A DNA stretch of 64,000 nt from JBBKWU01 sp037969035. GTDB lineage: Bacteria; Pseudomonadota; Alphaproteobacteria; Micavibrionales; Micavibrionaceae. Shown here in pieces: positions 9,232-17,261 of this stretch (the first letter of the stretch is position 1; every line of letters starts with the position of its first letter). The notes beneath the pieces are model-generated. The model searched no databases. It was not told the DNA's origin and worked only from the letters and a program-made list of their open reading frames with translations. The position numbers were made by a program, and so were the translations under genes. Where the stretch lies: the NCBI GenBank assembly GCA_037969035.1, contig JBBKWU010000016.1, positions 30,458 to 94,457 of the forward strand, read 5' to 3'.

Positions 9232-10527
9232 TCAAGCGTCTTGGAAAGGGTCTTTCATCAAGATTGTATCGTCACGCTCTGGGCTTGTAGAAAGCAGCGT
9301 CACAGGCGTTTCGATCAGCTCTTCAACGCGCTTCACATACTTGATCGCAGCCGCAGGCAATTCAGCCCAGCTCCGTGCGCCGTAAGTGCTTTCGCTCCAA
9401 CCTTCGATTTCCTCGTAAACAGGCTCGGCCTTGGCTTGGTCATCCGCATTGGCAGGAAGATAGTCCAAAGACTTGTTGCCCAGTTTATAACCAACGCATA
9501 TTTTGAGTGTTTCAAAACCATCAAGCACATCGAGCTTCGTCAAAGCAACACCGTCAATACCACCAATTTTACACGCTTGGCGCACCATCACAGCATCAAA
9601 CCAACCGCAGCGACGCTTGCGCCCCGTGGTTGTGCCAAATTCATGACCGCGCTCGCCCAAACGCTCACCATCATCATCCAAAAGCTCGGTCGGGAATGGT
9701 CCAGAACCAACGCGCGTTGTGTAAGCCTTGGTAATGCCCAAAACGTAACTCACGGAACGTGGCCCCACACCAGAACCAGACGCCGCAGCCGCAGCCACAG
9801 TGTTTGACGATGTTACATACGGATACGTGCCATGATCAACATCAAGCATCACGCCCTGCGCGCCTTCAAATAGGATTTTCTCGCCGTTTTTACGCGCTTC
9901 GTCCAGACGTTTCCAGACAGGTGCTGCAAAGCTGAGGATTTCATCACGGATTTCCATCAATTTGCCATGAATTTCTTCAACAGTGAAAGTCTCCGCCCCC
10001 AAGCCTTTAAGCAACGCATTGTGATGCGTTAGCAAGCTCGCGATCTTGACTTTCAAACCTTCGCTATCGGACAGGTCACAAACGCGGATACCGCGACGCG
10101 CCACTTTGTCTTCGTAGGTTGGGCCAATACCGCGGCCTGTTGTACCGATTGAGCTTTTGCCACGCGCTTCTTCGAGCGCACGATCAACAGCACCATGCAC
10201 AGGCAAGATCAAATTCGCGTTTTCAGCAATCATCAAATTCGCAGGCGTAATGTTAATGCCCTGCTTCTTAATAGAAGCCATTTCAGAAAGCAACGCCCAC
10301 GGATCAATCACAACACCGTTACCAATGATGGAGAGTTTGTTTTGACGCACAACACCAGACGGCAACAAATGAAGTTTATAAACCGTGCCATCAATAACCA
10401 ATGTATGACCAGCGTTATGGCCACCTTGAAAGCGGACAACGACATCGGCACGATTTGAGAGCCAATCTACAATTTTGCCTTTGCCTTCGTCACCCCATTG
10501 GGAACCGATTACTGCTACGTTTGCCAT
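9232..10527 (-). CDS. purA: Adenylosuccinate synthetase
   Basis: Cytosolic enzyme that joins IMP and aspartate using GTP to make adenylosuccinate, the first committed step to AMP. 431 residues, the standard bacterial length. The N-terminal GTP-binding loop GSQWGDEGKGKIVD is present, followed by GHNAGHT and GTTGRGIGPTYEDK; the IMP-binding C-terminal half has FGTTTGRKRRCGWFDAV. It stands alone between intergenic gaps, with a terminator downstream at 9149-9175. No anomaly seen. Confidence 0.98.
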   Translation of the reverse strand: MANVAVIGSQWGDEGKGKIVDWLSNRADVVVRFQGGHNAGHTLVIDGTVYKLHLLPSGVVRQNKLSIIGNGVVIDPWALLSEMASIKKQGINITPANLMIAENANLILPVHGAVDRALEEARGKSSIGTTGRGIGPTYEDKVARRGIRVCDLSDSEGLKVKIASLLTHHNALLKGLGAETFTVEEIHGKLMEIRDEILSFAAPVWKRLDEARKNGEKILFEGAQGVMLDVDHGTYPYVTSSNTVAAAAASGSGVGPRSVSYVLGITKAYTTRVGSGPFPTELLDDDGERLGERGHEFGTTTGRKRRCGWFDAVMVRQACKIGGIDGVALTKLDVLDGFETLKICVGYKLGNKSLDYLPANADDQAKAEPVYEEIEGWSESTYGARSWAELPAAAIKYVKRVEELIETPVTLLSTSPERDDTILMKDPFQDA

Positions 10528-10648
10528 GTCTGAAGAAACCTTCCATTTGTGTTCATGAAATTACAAAGAACCAAAGCATGAAACGCGCGAGAAAACAACA
10601 TTTCTGTGCGAGATAGCGCGGTTCGTCCATAGCTCATTTTAGCGTCCT

Positions 10649-10945
10649 TCAGTCTGTTTGTCGGATTTTATTGAGGTTTTTTAAGATAAGATATTGTTTT
10701 TGTTCGTCTTTTGTCAGTTCGATTTCATGCAATGCCAGTACGGCTTCAATTGTCGCAGCATTATGAAAGAACGCTTTTTCCGCCAGTGATTTGACGCGGC
10801 GATACCCGCCGTGCTTATAGGCGTTTACGGATGATTTTGCTTTGCCCGCCGCCGTTTTTGGCCCTGTGGCTTTTTTCCACGGTGCGTTTTTGCGGCAGCG
10901 TTCTGCCTGTGCCTTGCGGCGCTCTTCCGTCCAACCTTTTGCCAT
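10649..10945 (-). CDS. Small basic protein of unknown function
   Basis: 98 residues from the ATG at 10945, which has a strong AGGAGGT ribosome site 6 nt upstream; the longer frame to 10984 lacks one. The start is Arg/Lys-rich (MAKGWTEERRKAQAERCRKN), followed by WKKATGPKTAAGKAKSSVNA and a KHGGYRR motif. Similar short proteins with a GPKT...GK...N.YKHG signature are common as hypotheticals in proteobacteria. The composition suggests nucleic-acid binding, but I cannot name a function. Confidence 0.75.
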   Translation of the reverse strand: MAKGWTEERRKAQAERCRKNAPWKKATGPKTAAGKAKSSVNAYKHGGYRRVKSLAEKAFFHNAATIEAVLALHEIELTKDEQKQYLILKNLNKIRQTD

Positions 10946-11030
10946 GCTCGTGACCTCCTTTTTGGTTACAAAAACATAGGGCATTATAGGATATAATTCC
11001 TAATTATGCAAGTTATAGCTCCCCCTCCTC

Positions 11031-11114
11031 CGTCATTGCGAGGAGCATTAGCGACGCGGCAATCCAGTTCTGCGCTTAAGGCCTCTGGATTGCTTCGCTT
11101 TGCTCGCAATGACG
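11031..11114. repeat. Interspersed palindromic repeat with CGTCATTGCGAG ends
   Basis: 84 bp with inverted ends: CGTCATTGCGAG at 11031-11042 and CTCGCAATGACG at 11103-11114, plus inner matching pieces GGCAATCCAG and CTGGATTGC. Sequences with these ends occur as dispersed palindromes in many bacterial genomes, including Rickettsiales. It lies in the gap upstream of the small basic gene. Confidence 0.75.
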
Positions 11115-11135
11115 GAAAGGGTGTTGAATGATGGT

Positions 11136-11186
<51 letters not shown>

Positions 11187-11193
11187 GGCGCAT

Positions 11194-11296
11194 ATATTTG
11201 CGGCCATTTGTTTGGTGACAAGGCATAAGCGACGCAACGTAGCCACGCTACGTAAGAAGCGAATAACGATGTCACCGAGCAAAGGGACGCAAATAT
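11194..11296. repeat. 103-bp imperfect palindrome, copy 1
   Basis: The two 50-nt arms match at roughly 70% of positions around a centre at 11245. The innermost ACGTAGC (11237-11243) and GCTACGT (11247-11253) pair perfectly, and GGTGACA pairs with TGTCACC further out. The outermost ATATTTGCG pairs with CGCAAATAT. A diverged relative lies at 40508-40603. The size and inverted structure suggest a MITE-like or REP-like element. Confidence 0.75.
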
Positions 11297-11333
11297 AAAA
11301 AAACAGGCATTCCCCACACATGAATGCCTGTTT
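11297..11333 (-). terminator. Intrinsic terminator of the ankyrin gene
   Basis: On the minus strand AAACAGGCATTC, a 9-nt loop, GAATGCCTGTTT and a further T-run form a textbook 12-bp terminator hairpin (11301-11312 with 11322-11333), 28 nt after the stop of the ankyrin gene. Confidence 0.92.
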
Positions 11334-11361
11334 CTTCGGTTATGGTTCTTATTTAAAAGAA

Positions 11362-11655
11362 CTAAGCTGTTTTTTGATCGTCGTCGGCGTCTGCGCCCAA
11401 ATGAATTTTTTCATCCGGCATCAGACCAAGAGCGCGCATTTGTTGTACTTCACGTGCAGCCAGAATAACGGTTGCCGCTTCGGCTTTACCAGCCTGCGTT
11501 GCCAAATTAAAGGCATTGAAACCATCTTCGTTTTTATAGCTAATATCGACTTCGCCGCTCATTGCTAGAACGCGGATCGTTGCGCAATCACCTGCTGCGG
11601 CGGCGGCCCATAATTTTTGCTGTAGCTCTTCATTTATTACAACTGATGTATCCAT
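11362..11655 (-). CDS. Mini ankyrin-repeat protein
   Basis: 97 residues from the ATG at 11655, placed 6 nt after AGGAG; a GTG one codon earlier is also open. An ankyrin-like helix pair is visible: LWAAAAAGDCATIRVLAMSG, then EDGFNAFNLATQAGKAEAAT as a second unit. The C-terminal tail is acidic and ends DADDDQKTA. No signal peptide, so probably cytosolic. With only about two repeats it is smaller than functional ankyrin scaffolds and may work as a dimer or adaptor. It has its own strong terminator; glmM ends 58 bp upstream. Partner unknown. Confidence 0.8.
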   Translation of the reverse strand: MDTSVVINEELQQKLWAAAAAGDCATIRVLAMSGEVDISYKNEDGFNAFNLATQAGKAEAATVILAAREVQQMRALGLMPDEKIHLGADADDDQKTA

Positions 11656-11716
11656 CACAATCTCCTCTTTGTTAATTTGTGCTATATATTATGACAAAAG
11701 ATGTGGAAAGTCAAGT

Positions 11717-13072
11717 TTAAGCTGAAGCTTCTTGCTCGATCAAGGCGCACAGCCCGTCCACAATGTCTTCTACCTTCTTCGGATCATCCCCTTCGGCCAT
11801 CACACGGATTAAGCTTTCGGTGCCTGATGGCCTTACAACCAAACGCCCATCATTGGCTAATTGTTCCTCGGCACGCTTAATGGCCTCGACCACGGCTTCA
11901 CGCACGAGCGGTGTTTCACCACTAAAGCGCACGTTTTTCAAGAGCTGCGGCAAGGGTTTGAACAAATTCAAGACGGTGCTAGCTTTTTCGCCTTTGTCTT
12001 TGAGGATCGCAAGGACTTGAAGCGCGGCCAACATACCATCGCCTGTGGTGCCGAAATCAGACAATATAATGTGGCCTGATTGCTCACCGCCTAAGTTGTA
12101 ATCATTGCTACGCATTTCTTCGACCACGTAGCGATCGCCGACAGGTGTGCGGATAAGTTCGATGCCTTGTGCCGCCAAATGACGCTCTAGGCCGAGATTG
12201 GACATCGATGTCGCGACAACGACTTTGTTTTTGAGCCAGCCTTTGTCTTGCATATAACCGCCGATAAGCGCGAGGAGCTGGTCGCCGTTCACAACCTCGC
12301 CTTTTTCATCAACCATGATGAGGCGGTCTGCGTCGCCATCAAGGGCAATACCGACATCGGCGCCTTCGGCAACGACGCGCTCTTGCAGCGCCTTTGTATT
12401 TGTTGCGCCGAAACCTTCATTGATGTTACGGCCGTTTGGTTGTGCGCCGATTGTAATGACTTCGGCTTCAAGCTCCCATAGGACTTGTGGGGCTATTTTA
12501 TAGGCGGCACCATGGGCACAATCGACAACGACTTTTAAGCCCGAGAGATTGGATTGGCGCGGGACACTGCGTTTTAGGTATTCGATATAGCGGCCTTGGG
12601 CATCATCGAGGCGGCTTGCTTTGCCCAAATCTTCGGGTGGTGGCAAGGTTAGGTCTGACGCATCTATATATGATTCGATTTTTTGCTCTAGCTCGTCGGA
12701 TAGTTTGAACCCGTCTGCGCCGAACAACTTAATACCGTTATCTTCATAATGATTATGCGAGGCAGAGATCATCACACCAATATCCGCACGCATTGAGCGC
12801 GTAAGCACCGCAACAGCAGGTGTCGGCATCGGGCCAACAAAGATCACATCAACGCCCATGGCTTCGAACCCTGCGGCCATGGCTTGCTCCAGCATATAAC
12901 CAGAGAGGCGAGTGTCTTTGCCGATCACCGCGCGGCGACATTCGCCATCACCAGAAACATCACGAAACGCAAGGGCTGTGGCCATCGCGACCTTCATCGC
13001 CATATCAACCGTCATGGGGAATACATTGGCCTTGCCCCTGATTCCATCTGTGCCAAAATATTTTCTATTCAT
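11717..13072 (-). CDS. glmM: Phosphoglucosamine mutase
   Basis: Converts glucosamine-6-phosphate to glucosamine-1-phosphate for UDP-GlcNAc, and so for peptidoglycan and LPS synthesis. 451 residues, normal length. The phosphoserine loop ISASHNHYEDNGIKLFG, the metal loop ALDGDADRL, the substrate loop GGEQSGHI and the C-terminal phosphate loop RPSGTESLIRVMAEG are all present. In many alphaproteobacteria glmM follows ftsH directly; here about 4.2 kb of opposite-strand genes lies between them. Confidence 0.98.
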   Translation of the reverse strand: MNRKYFGTDGIRGKANVFPMTVDMAMKVAMATALAFRDVSGDGECRRAVIGKDTRLSGYMLEQAMAAGFEAMGVDVIFVGPMPTPAVAVLTRSMRADIGVMISASHNHYEDNGIKLFGADGFKLSDELEQKIESYIDASDLTLPPPEDLGKASRLDDAQGRYIEYLKRSVPRQSNLSGLKVVVDCAHGAAYKIAPQVLWELEAEVITIGAQPNGRNINEGFGATNTKALQERVVAEGADVGIALDGDADRLIMVDEKGEVVNGDQLLALIGGYMQDKGWLKNKVVVATSMSNLGLERHLAAQGIELIRTPVGDRYVVEEMRSNDYNLGGEQSGHIILSDFGTTGDGMLAALQVLAILKDKGEKASTVLNLFKPLPQLLKNVRFSGETPLVREAVVEAIKRAEEQLANDGRLVVRPSGTESLIRVMAEGDDPKKVEDIVDGLCALIEQEASA

Positions 13073-13610
13073 CGCGTTATTCTTTCATTCATTCGCGGTT
13101 ATTTTTAGCCGAAAAACGCCAAAAATCATAGTAAAAATCAAAGCCTTACCGAAATCGGTCGAAAAATTCCGATTTTTATTGACGGGGAAGTATGAATAAA
13201 GTACTAATTAAGTAACTTCAAAGACAGAAGTCGATAGCAGCCCTGATAACTTGCTGCCCCCCTTGTAAAGTTTTTTACAGTCAAGAACGCCGTAACTAGG
13301 ACGTTCTGGGTTTTAAAAAATAACAAAAAGGGACAAAAACATGAACACAATTCATTTTGCCGGAAGCTTTTAGTACGGCCGATACATTCACCCGACATAA
13401 CCTGTAACACCGCTTTGCGCGCATCACATTTGATTCGCTCTATGCCTTGGCTACATCTTTATTACGGCACACTCGTCTGTTGCCGCAAGCGGGAGAACTG
13501 TATCTAAAACAAACCATTCATTACGAACGACCAAGGTGTTTATCTGAAATATTGATAATCGCAATACTATACTATTACTTAATTAATACTTGAAAAGGAA
13601 ACTACAACTA
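13073..13610. promoter_or_regulatory. Long non-coding gap between divergent glmM and the SPFH island
   Basis: About 540 bp without a convincing gene; the open frames here have no homology I recognise. It must hold both divergent promoters. Visible items are a stem AAATCGG...CCGATTT followed by TTTTATT near 13153-13180, a stem GCAGC...GCTGC near 13228-13250, a stem AGAACG...CGTTCT near 13284-13307, and an 11-codon mini-ORF at 13341-13373 (MNTIHFAGSF) behind a GGGA-type ribosome site. A small RNA or leader is possible but not shown. Confidence 0.4.
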
Positions 13611-14576
13611 ATGGATAACGATCAAATAAAAAACATTCTTAAAGGCATGGGCATCGCAACAAACGACAACCACGGCGATATAGAAGACGCCATTATTAAG
13701 GCGCTTAAAGGCGGTGGCACAGAACAAGCGATGGGACAGTTAAAACTCGTCGCGGCCCTATTTGCCAGTGAATATAATGAATTCACCAATGACCCTGACT
13801 TTGAATCATCCGTCAGAGACCTTGCCCGTGGCGCTTATGAAACCGTCACAAGCCTAGATATATCTGATATGCGCGAAATCGAGGGCATGCTTAGCATGAT
13901 GCCAGATAAAGAAACGCTTACGGCTTTGATCACTCAGGCAAAGGATCAATCTTCTGCTACGGATGCGTTAAAGAACGCAGAAACATCCGAAAACATTGCG
14001 ATGAACCTAAACGAAGAAACACATATTGCGCTTGCGCAGGCTATAAACAGTATTTTACCGCCAAAATTAAAAGCATTTTTCGACAGCGTACGCCCCGAAG
14101 GCTTGTCTCTGGAAGAAGCCCTTATACAAGAAAGACACAAAGTGGCCAACTCATCCGTTTTTGAACGCGCCGAAAGACGCCACAAAATGAGCAAGGGTAT
14201 GCCAGTCGAAGTCTTTGCAAATGCCGCGGCAGAAATCAAAGACAATGCAAATGCACAAAGCATGATGGCGGGCATGGATCACTTTAAAGCAGCCGTCTCC
14301 CCAGAAGACTTCGAGGAGACAGCTCTTGCGGCCAGTGAAGTGTTAAAAGATGTGTTGAACGCCGTTGCCGCAGGAAAAGGTCTTGAGGCCATCACCACAC
14401 CAGCAACAGCAAAACTATCATCACAATTAAAGCACATCTTTGCCGCTGCAGAACAAGCCATCACCACGGCCAAAATTGCACCATCAGCAGAGCCACTAAG
14501 CAAAGCCCTCGTGGCAATGAAAGAGGCCGCCAATGATACGGCCTCCGCAACAAAGCCGAATGCTTTGAAGCTGTAA
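13611..14576 (+). CDS. Helical protein of unknown function, first gene of the SPFH island
   Basis: 321 residues from the ATG at 13611, which has AAAGGA 10 nt upstream; a TTG at 13590 is in frame but has no ribosome site. There is no signal peptide or membrane segment. The composition is Ala/Glu/Lys-rich and reads as nearly all alpha-helix. The N-terminus (MDNDQIKNILKGMGIATNDN) may be a small helical domain. Pieces such as FERAERRHKMSKGMPVEVFA show no motif I know. It precedes a small membrane protein and two SPFH proteins on the same strand, so a role with those membrane scaffolds is possible. Function unknown. Confidence 0.75.
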   Translation: MDNDQIKNILKGMGIATNDNHGDIEDAIIKALKGGGTEQAMGQLKLVAALFASEYNEFTNDPDFESSVRDLARGAYETVTSLDISDMREIEGMLSMMPDKETLTALITQAKDQSSATDALKNAETSENIAMNLNEETHIALAQAINSILPPKLKAFFDSVRPEGLSLEEALIQERHKVANSSVFERAERRHKMSKGMPVEVFANAAAEIKDNANAQSMMAGMDHFKAAVSPEDFEETALAASEVLKDVLNAVAAGKGLEAITTPATAKLSSQLKHIFAAAEQAITTAKIAPSAEPLSKALVAMKEAANDTASATKPNALKL

Positions 14577-14658
14577 CACAATAAGGGAGGGCGATAGCGA
14601 TCTCCCCCACCCAACCTCTAAAACATTACTTAAACAATATTTGAAAGGATTAAATACA

Positions 14659-14952
14659 ATGTCATATAGAAGAAACAGCGGAAGCGGTTCAGGAATTTCA
14701 CTCGCATTTACAGCCGCAGTACTTGGTATTGCCATGAGCGTTCCACTTTGGGGAACAGACGTTGATGGTGCCACAAGAACAGTTGAGAATGCCGGATATA
14801 CAGCGACAGATGTCGGCGGCTATGGCTGGTTCGCTTGCGGTAAAGGCGACCTCTGGAAAACCAATTTCGAGGCAGTAAACCAAAACGGTCAAGATATCTC
14901 AGGCACGGTTTGTGCGGGCTTGTTCAAGGGATCAACGATCCGCTTTGACTAG
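14659..14952 (+). CDS. Small one-helix periplasmic protein with two cysteines
   Basis: 97 residues from the ATG at 14659, with AAAGGA about 9 nt upstream (a TTG at 14641 is less likely). Residues about 13-30 form a signal or anchor helix (SLAFTAAVLGIAMSVPLWG). The exported part has a Cys in WFACGKGDLWKTNF and another in ISGTVCAGLFKGSTIRF, probably disulphide-bonded. I recall similar Cys-Gly-Lys...Val-Cys-x-Gly-Leu small proteins in phages and proteobacterial genomes, which would fit acquired DNA, but I cannot confirm it. It lies between the helical unknown and the SPFH genes. Confidence 0.78.
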   Translation: MSYRRNSGSGSGISLAFTAAVLGIAMSVPLWGTDVDGATRTVENAGYTATDVGGYGWFACGKGDLWKTNFEAVNQNGQDISGTVCAGLFKGSTIRFD

Positions 14953-14980
14953 AGAATAAACTACAAAACCAAACATAATT

Positions 14981-15050
14981 TGTAACCACGTAGAGAGGTT
15001 ACAGACCGGAGATCGGCAATAACGCCTTTCTGCGAACGGATCTCTGCACT
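14981..15050 (+). other. Structured leader upstream of the first SPFH gene
   Basis: Two stems in the 141-bp gap: TGTAACC (14981-14987) with GGTTACA (14997-15003), and GAGATC (15009-15014) with GATCTC (15039-15044). A stretch ending in TTTATT follows, about 45 nt before the SPFH start. It could be an attenuator or a 5' untranslated structure. Confidence 0.3.
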
Positions 15051-15093
15051 TTATTAAACACAACAAAAACACTTTAACGAGGAGAACTATACT

Positions 15094-16089
15094 ATGAATG
15101 AACTAGCTCAAATATTTAACAGCGTTGCCCCTTACGTTGGATATGGCGTAGCAGCACTTACGGGTCTATTGATGTCAAAAGGCCTGATTAAGAACGCTTT
15201 TTATTCCGTCGAACAGGAGCATGTAGGCCTTGTACAGCGTTTTGGTAAGCACGTCAGAACGAACACAGACTCCGGCCTGAAGATGAAAATCCCTTATTTC
15301 GAAAAAGTATCACAGGTTTCATTACAGGAGTTTCAAACAACAGAAAATCTGGAAACAAAAACAACTGATGATTTGTTCGTTGATCTGCCGATTTCGATCC
15401 ACTTTCAGATTTCAGACCCTGCCACGTACAAGTTCAAAAAAGGCAACGCGGTTGACCTGATGAAAAAGAACGTATCGGCTGCTGTGCGTAAATATACGTC
15501 ACAAAAATCCTTCCAAGAGCTTTACGACGAGCGTCAAGAAATTCGTGACGGCGTTTTGAAAGCCATTGAAGATAAAATTGCGGAATTTGGTATTCAAATT
15601 AACGACATCGTTATTGACGAGCCTCGTGCTTCCGATGCGGTTAAGAAAACCTTTGATAGTGTTCGCTCATCCTCTCTTGCAAAAGAAGTCGCGAAAAACG
15701 ATGCCGAAGCCGACTACACACGCCGCGTTAGAAGTGCGGAAGCCGACAAACAACGTAACATCCTTATTGGTGAAGGTGTTGCGGGCTTCCGTGAGAAAAT
15801 TGCGTCGGGTTATTCTGTCCTTCGTAAACAGCTTGTTGCTGATGGTGTTGACCCAGCCGCCGCAGATGCGTTCATGGCCGAAGCCATGCGCCTTGATACG
15901 CTGCGCGATATTGGCGACAAGGGCAACATGGTGATTGTTTCACCAGACAGCAGCAGCGGCAACCGCCTTGCGGAAATGCAAACATTGTCTCACACAATGG
16001 GTCGCACACCAGCAGCGGAACAAGATACAAAACCAAAACGTTCCGCGCCTGTGGCATCAGAACAAAAACCTGCGGCACCAAGCGTATAA
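15094..16089 (+). CDS. SPFH/band-7 (stomatin/HIR-like) membrane protein, copy 1
   Basis: 331 residues. One membrane helix near the N-terminus (about 14-32) is followed by an SPFH domain beginning YSVEQEHVGLVQRFGKHVRT and then a helical region. Its core (YTSQKSFQELYDERQEIRDG, then FGIQINDIVIDEP) is of the prohibitin/stomatin type, closer to the hypersensitive-induced-reaction-like group than to HflK/HflC. Such proteins form ring or cage assemblies on membranes. A Pro/Ala/Lys-rich tail of about 40 residues is absent from copy 2. A GAGGAG ribosome site lies close to the ATG. It has its own terminator. Confidence 0.9.
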   Translation: MNELAQIFNSVAPYVGYGVAALTGLLMSKGLIKNAFYSVEQEHVGLVQRFGKHVRTNTDSGLKMKIPYFEKVSQVSLQEFQTTENLETKTTDDLFVDLPISIHFQISDPATYKFKKGNAVDLMKKNVSAAVRKYTSQKSFQELYDERQEIRDGVLKAIEDKIAEFGIQINDIVIDEPRASDAVKKTFDSVRSSSLAKEVAKNDAEADYTRRVRSAEADKQRNILIGEGVAGFREKIASGYSVLRKQLVADGVDPAAADAFMAEAMRLDTLRDIGDKGNMVIVSPDSSSGNRLAEMQTLSHTMGRTPAAEQDTKPKRSAPVASEQKPAAPSV

Positions 16090-16112
16090 AGTTACCACAC
16101 ACCACCCACACG

Positions 16113-16145
16113 AAAAGGCGGGAGATTTTCTTCCGCCTTTTTTAT
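16113..16145 (+). terminator. Intrinsic terminator after SPFH copy 1
   Basis: AAAAGGCGG (16113-16121), an 11-nt loop, CCGCCTTTT and further Ts, 24 nt after the stop. Confidence 0.9.
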
Positions 16146-16272
16146 ATGCGGCAAGCACAACAGATAAGACAGGCACATAAGCATTGCCCCAGATTCCATT
16201 AGCCCTTAATATATTGGCATGCCGTTCGGCAATTCGTCTGCTTTTCCAACTTCACATCAATAGGAACACATA

Positions 16273-17163
16273 ATGGATTTTATTATTTCGCCCTTCTTCG
16301 TCACCCTTATCATTTTCTGCGCCGTCGTGCTCAGTGGTCTTTACACCGTTGATCAACAATATGAAGGGTTGGTTACACGATTTGGTAAACACGTGCGCAC
16401 AAACCCTCTTGCTGGTCTTAAAATAAAAATTCCATTTATTGAGCGCGTCGTACGAATTTCGATGAAAGAACGCCAAGTGGATGAGGCCTTAACAACAAAA
16501 ACCACTGATGATTTATTTGTTGAGCTTCCTATTTCTGTGCATTTTCAGGTCAATAATTCGGCTGTGTATTATTTTGAAAAAGAAGATCCTGTGCGCTTAA
16601 TGAAAAAAGTAGTGGCGGCATCGGTGCGTAAATATACATCGGCAAAATCGTTTCAGGAGCTTTACGACGAGCGTCAGGAAATCAAGCAAGGCGTTATGGA
16701 TGCCGTGCATGAGCAAGTCACTGGCTTTGGTATTCAAATCAACGATATCGTGATCGACGAGCCACAAGCATCCGAAGCCGTGAAGAAAACATTCGACCGC
16801 GTGCGCTCTAGCTCGCTTGAAAAAGATGCTGCCAAAAACGAAGCAGAAGCAGAATATATCCGCCGCGTAAGAAGCGCCGAAGCGGATAAGGAGCGCAACA
16901 TATTGATCGGTCAAGGTGTTGCAGGCTTTCGTGAAAAAATTGCATCTGGTTACTCTACCCTTCGTAAGAAGCTCATTGATGATGGTGTGGATCCGAATGC
17001 GGCCGATAACTTCATGGCCGAAGCCATGCGCCTTGATACGCTGCGTGATATCGGCGACAAGGGCAACATGGTGATTGTGTCTCCCGATTCAAATGTGGGC
17101 GGACGTATTGCGGAATTGCAAACGCTCAGCAAGACAGCCACAAGCGCGGCCAATAAAAATTAG
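16273..17163 (+). CDS. SPFH/band-7 (stomatin/HIR-like) membrane protein, copy 2
   Basis: 296 residues and a clear paralogue of the preceding gene: the same helix-SPFH layout, with the core stretches FQELYDERQEI and FGIQINDIVIDEP shared exactly. N-terminal membrane segment at about residues 5-24, SPFH domain from about 25, C-terminus ending soon after IVSPDSNVGGRIAELQTLSK without the Pro-rich tail of copy 1. The two may form a hetero-oligomer, as HflK and HflC do. The gene converges on ftsH, whose product is the known partner of HflKC; a functional link here is only inference. Confidence 0.9.
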   Translation: MDFIISPFFVTLIIFCAVVLSGLYTVDQQYEGLVTRFGKHVRTNPLAGLKIKIPFIERVVRISMKERQVDEALTTKTTDDLFVELPISVHFQVNNSAVYYFEKEDPVRLMKKVVAASVRKYTSAKSFQELYDERQEIKQGVMDAVHEQVTGFGIQINDIVIDEPQASEAVKKTFDRVRSSSLEKDAAKNEAEAEYIRRVRSAEADKERNILIGQGVAGFREKIASGYSTLRKKLIDDGVDPNAADNFMAEAMRLDTLRDIGDKGNMVIVSPDSNVGGRIAELQTLSKTATSAANKN

Positions 17164-17187
17164 GTTCAGACCATAGAACAAAAAAAC

Positions 17188-17216
17188 AAAAGGCGGGTGA
17201 CTTTCCCGCCTTTTTT
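17188..17216. terminator. Bidirectional terminator between SPFH copy 2 and ftsH
   Basis: AAAAGGCGGG, a 7-nt loop, CCCGCCTTTT and further Ts. An A-run to the left makes it also read as a terminator for ftsH on the minus strand. Confidence 0.92.
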
Positions 17217-17261
17217 AATGTCGTTCTTCAACGCTGTTCTGCGCGTTTTAAGGGAGATGAT

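Noticed and set aside
12487..13199. Overlapping plus-strand frames across the 5' half of glmM
   Set aside because: They are shadows of glmM and its promoter; the minus-strand gene is unambiguous.
13204..13410. 68-codon frame in the gap upstream of the SPFH island
   Set aside because: No ribosome site, no homology recognised, skewed composition, and it overlaps predicted stems.
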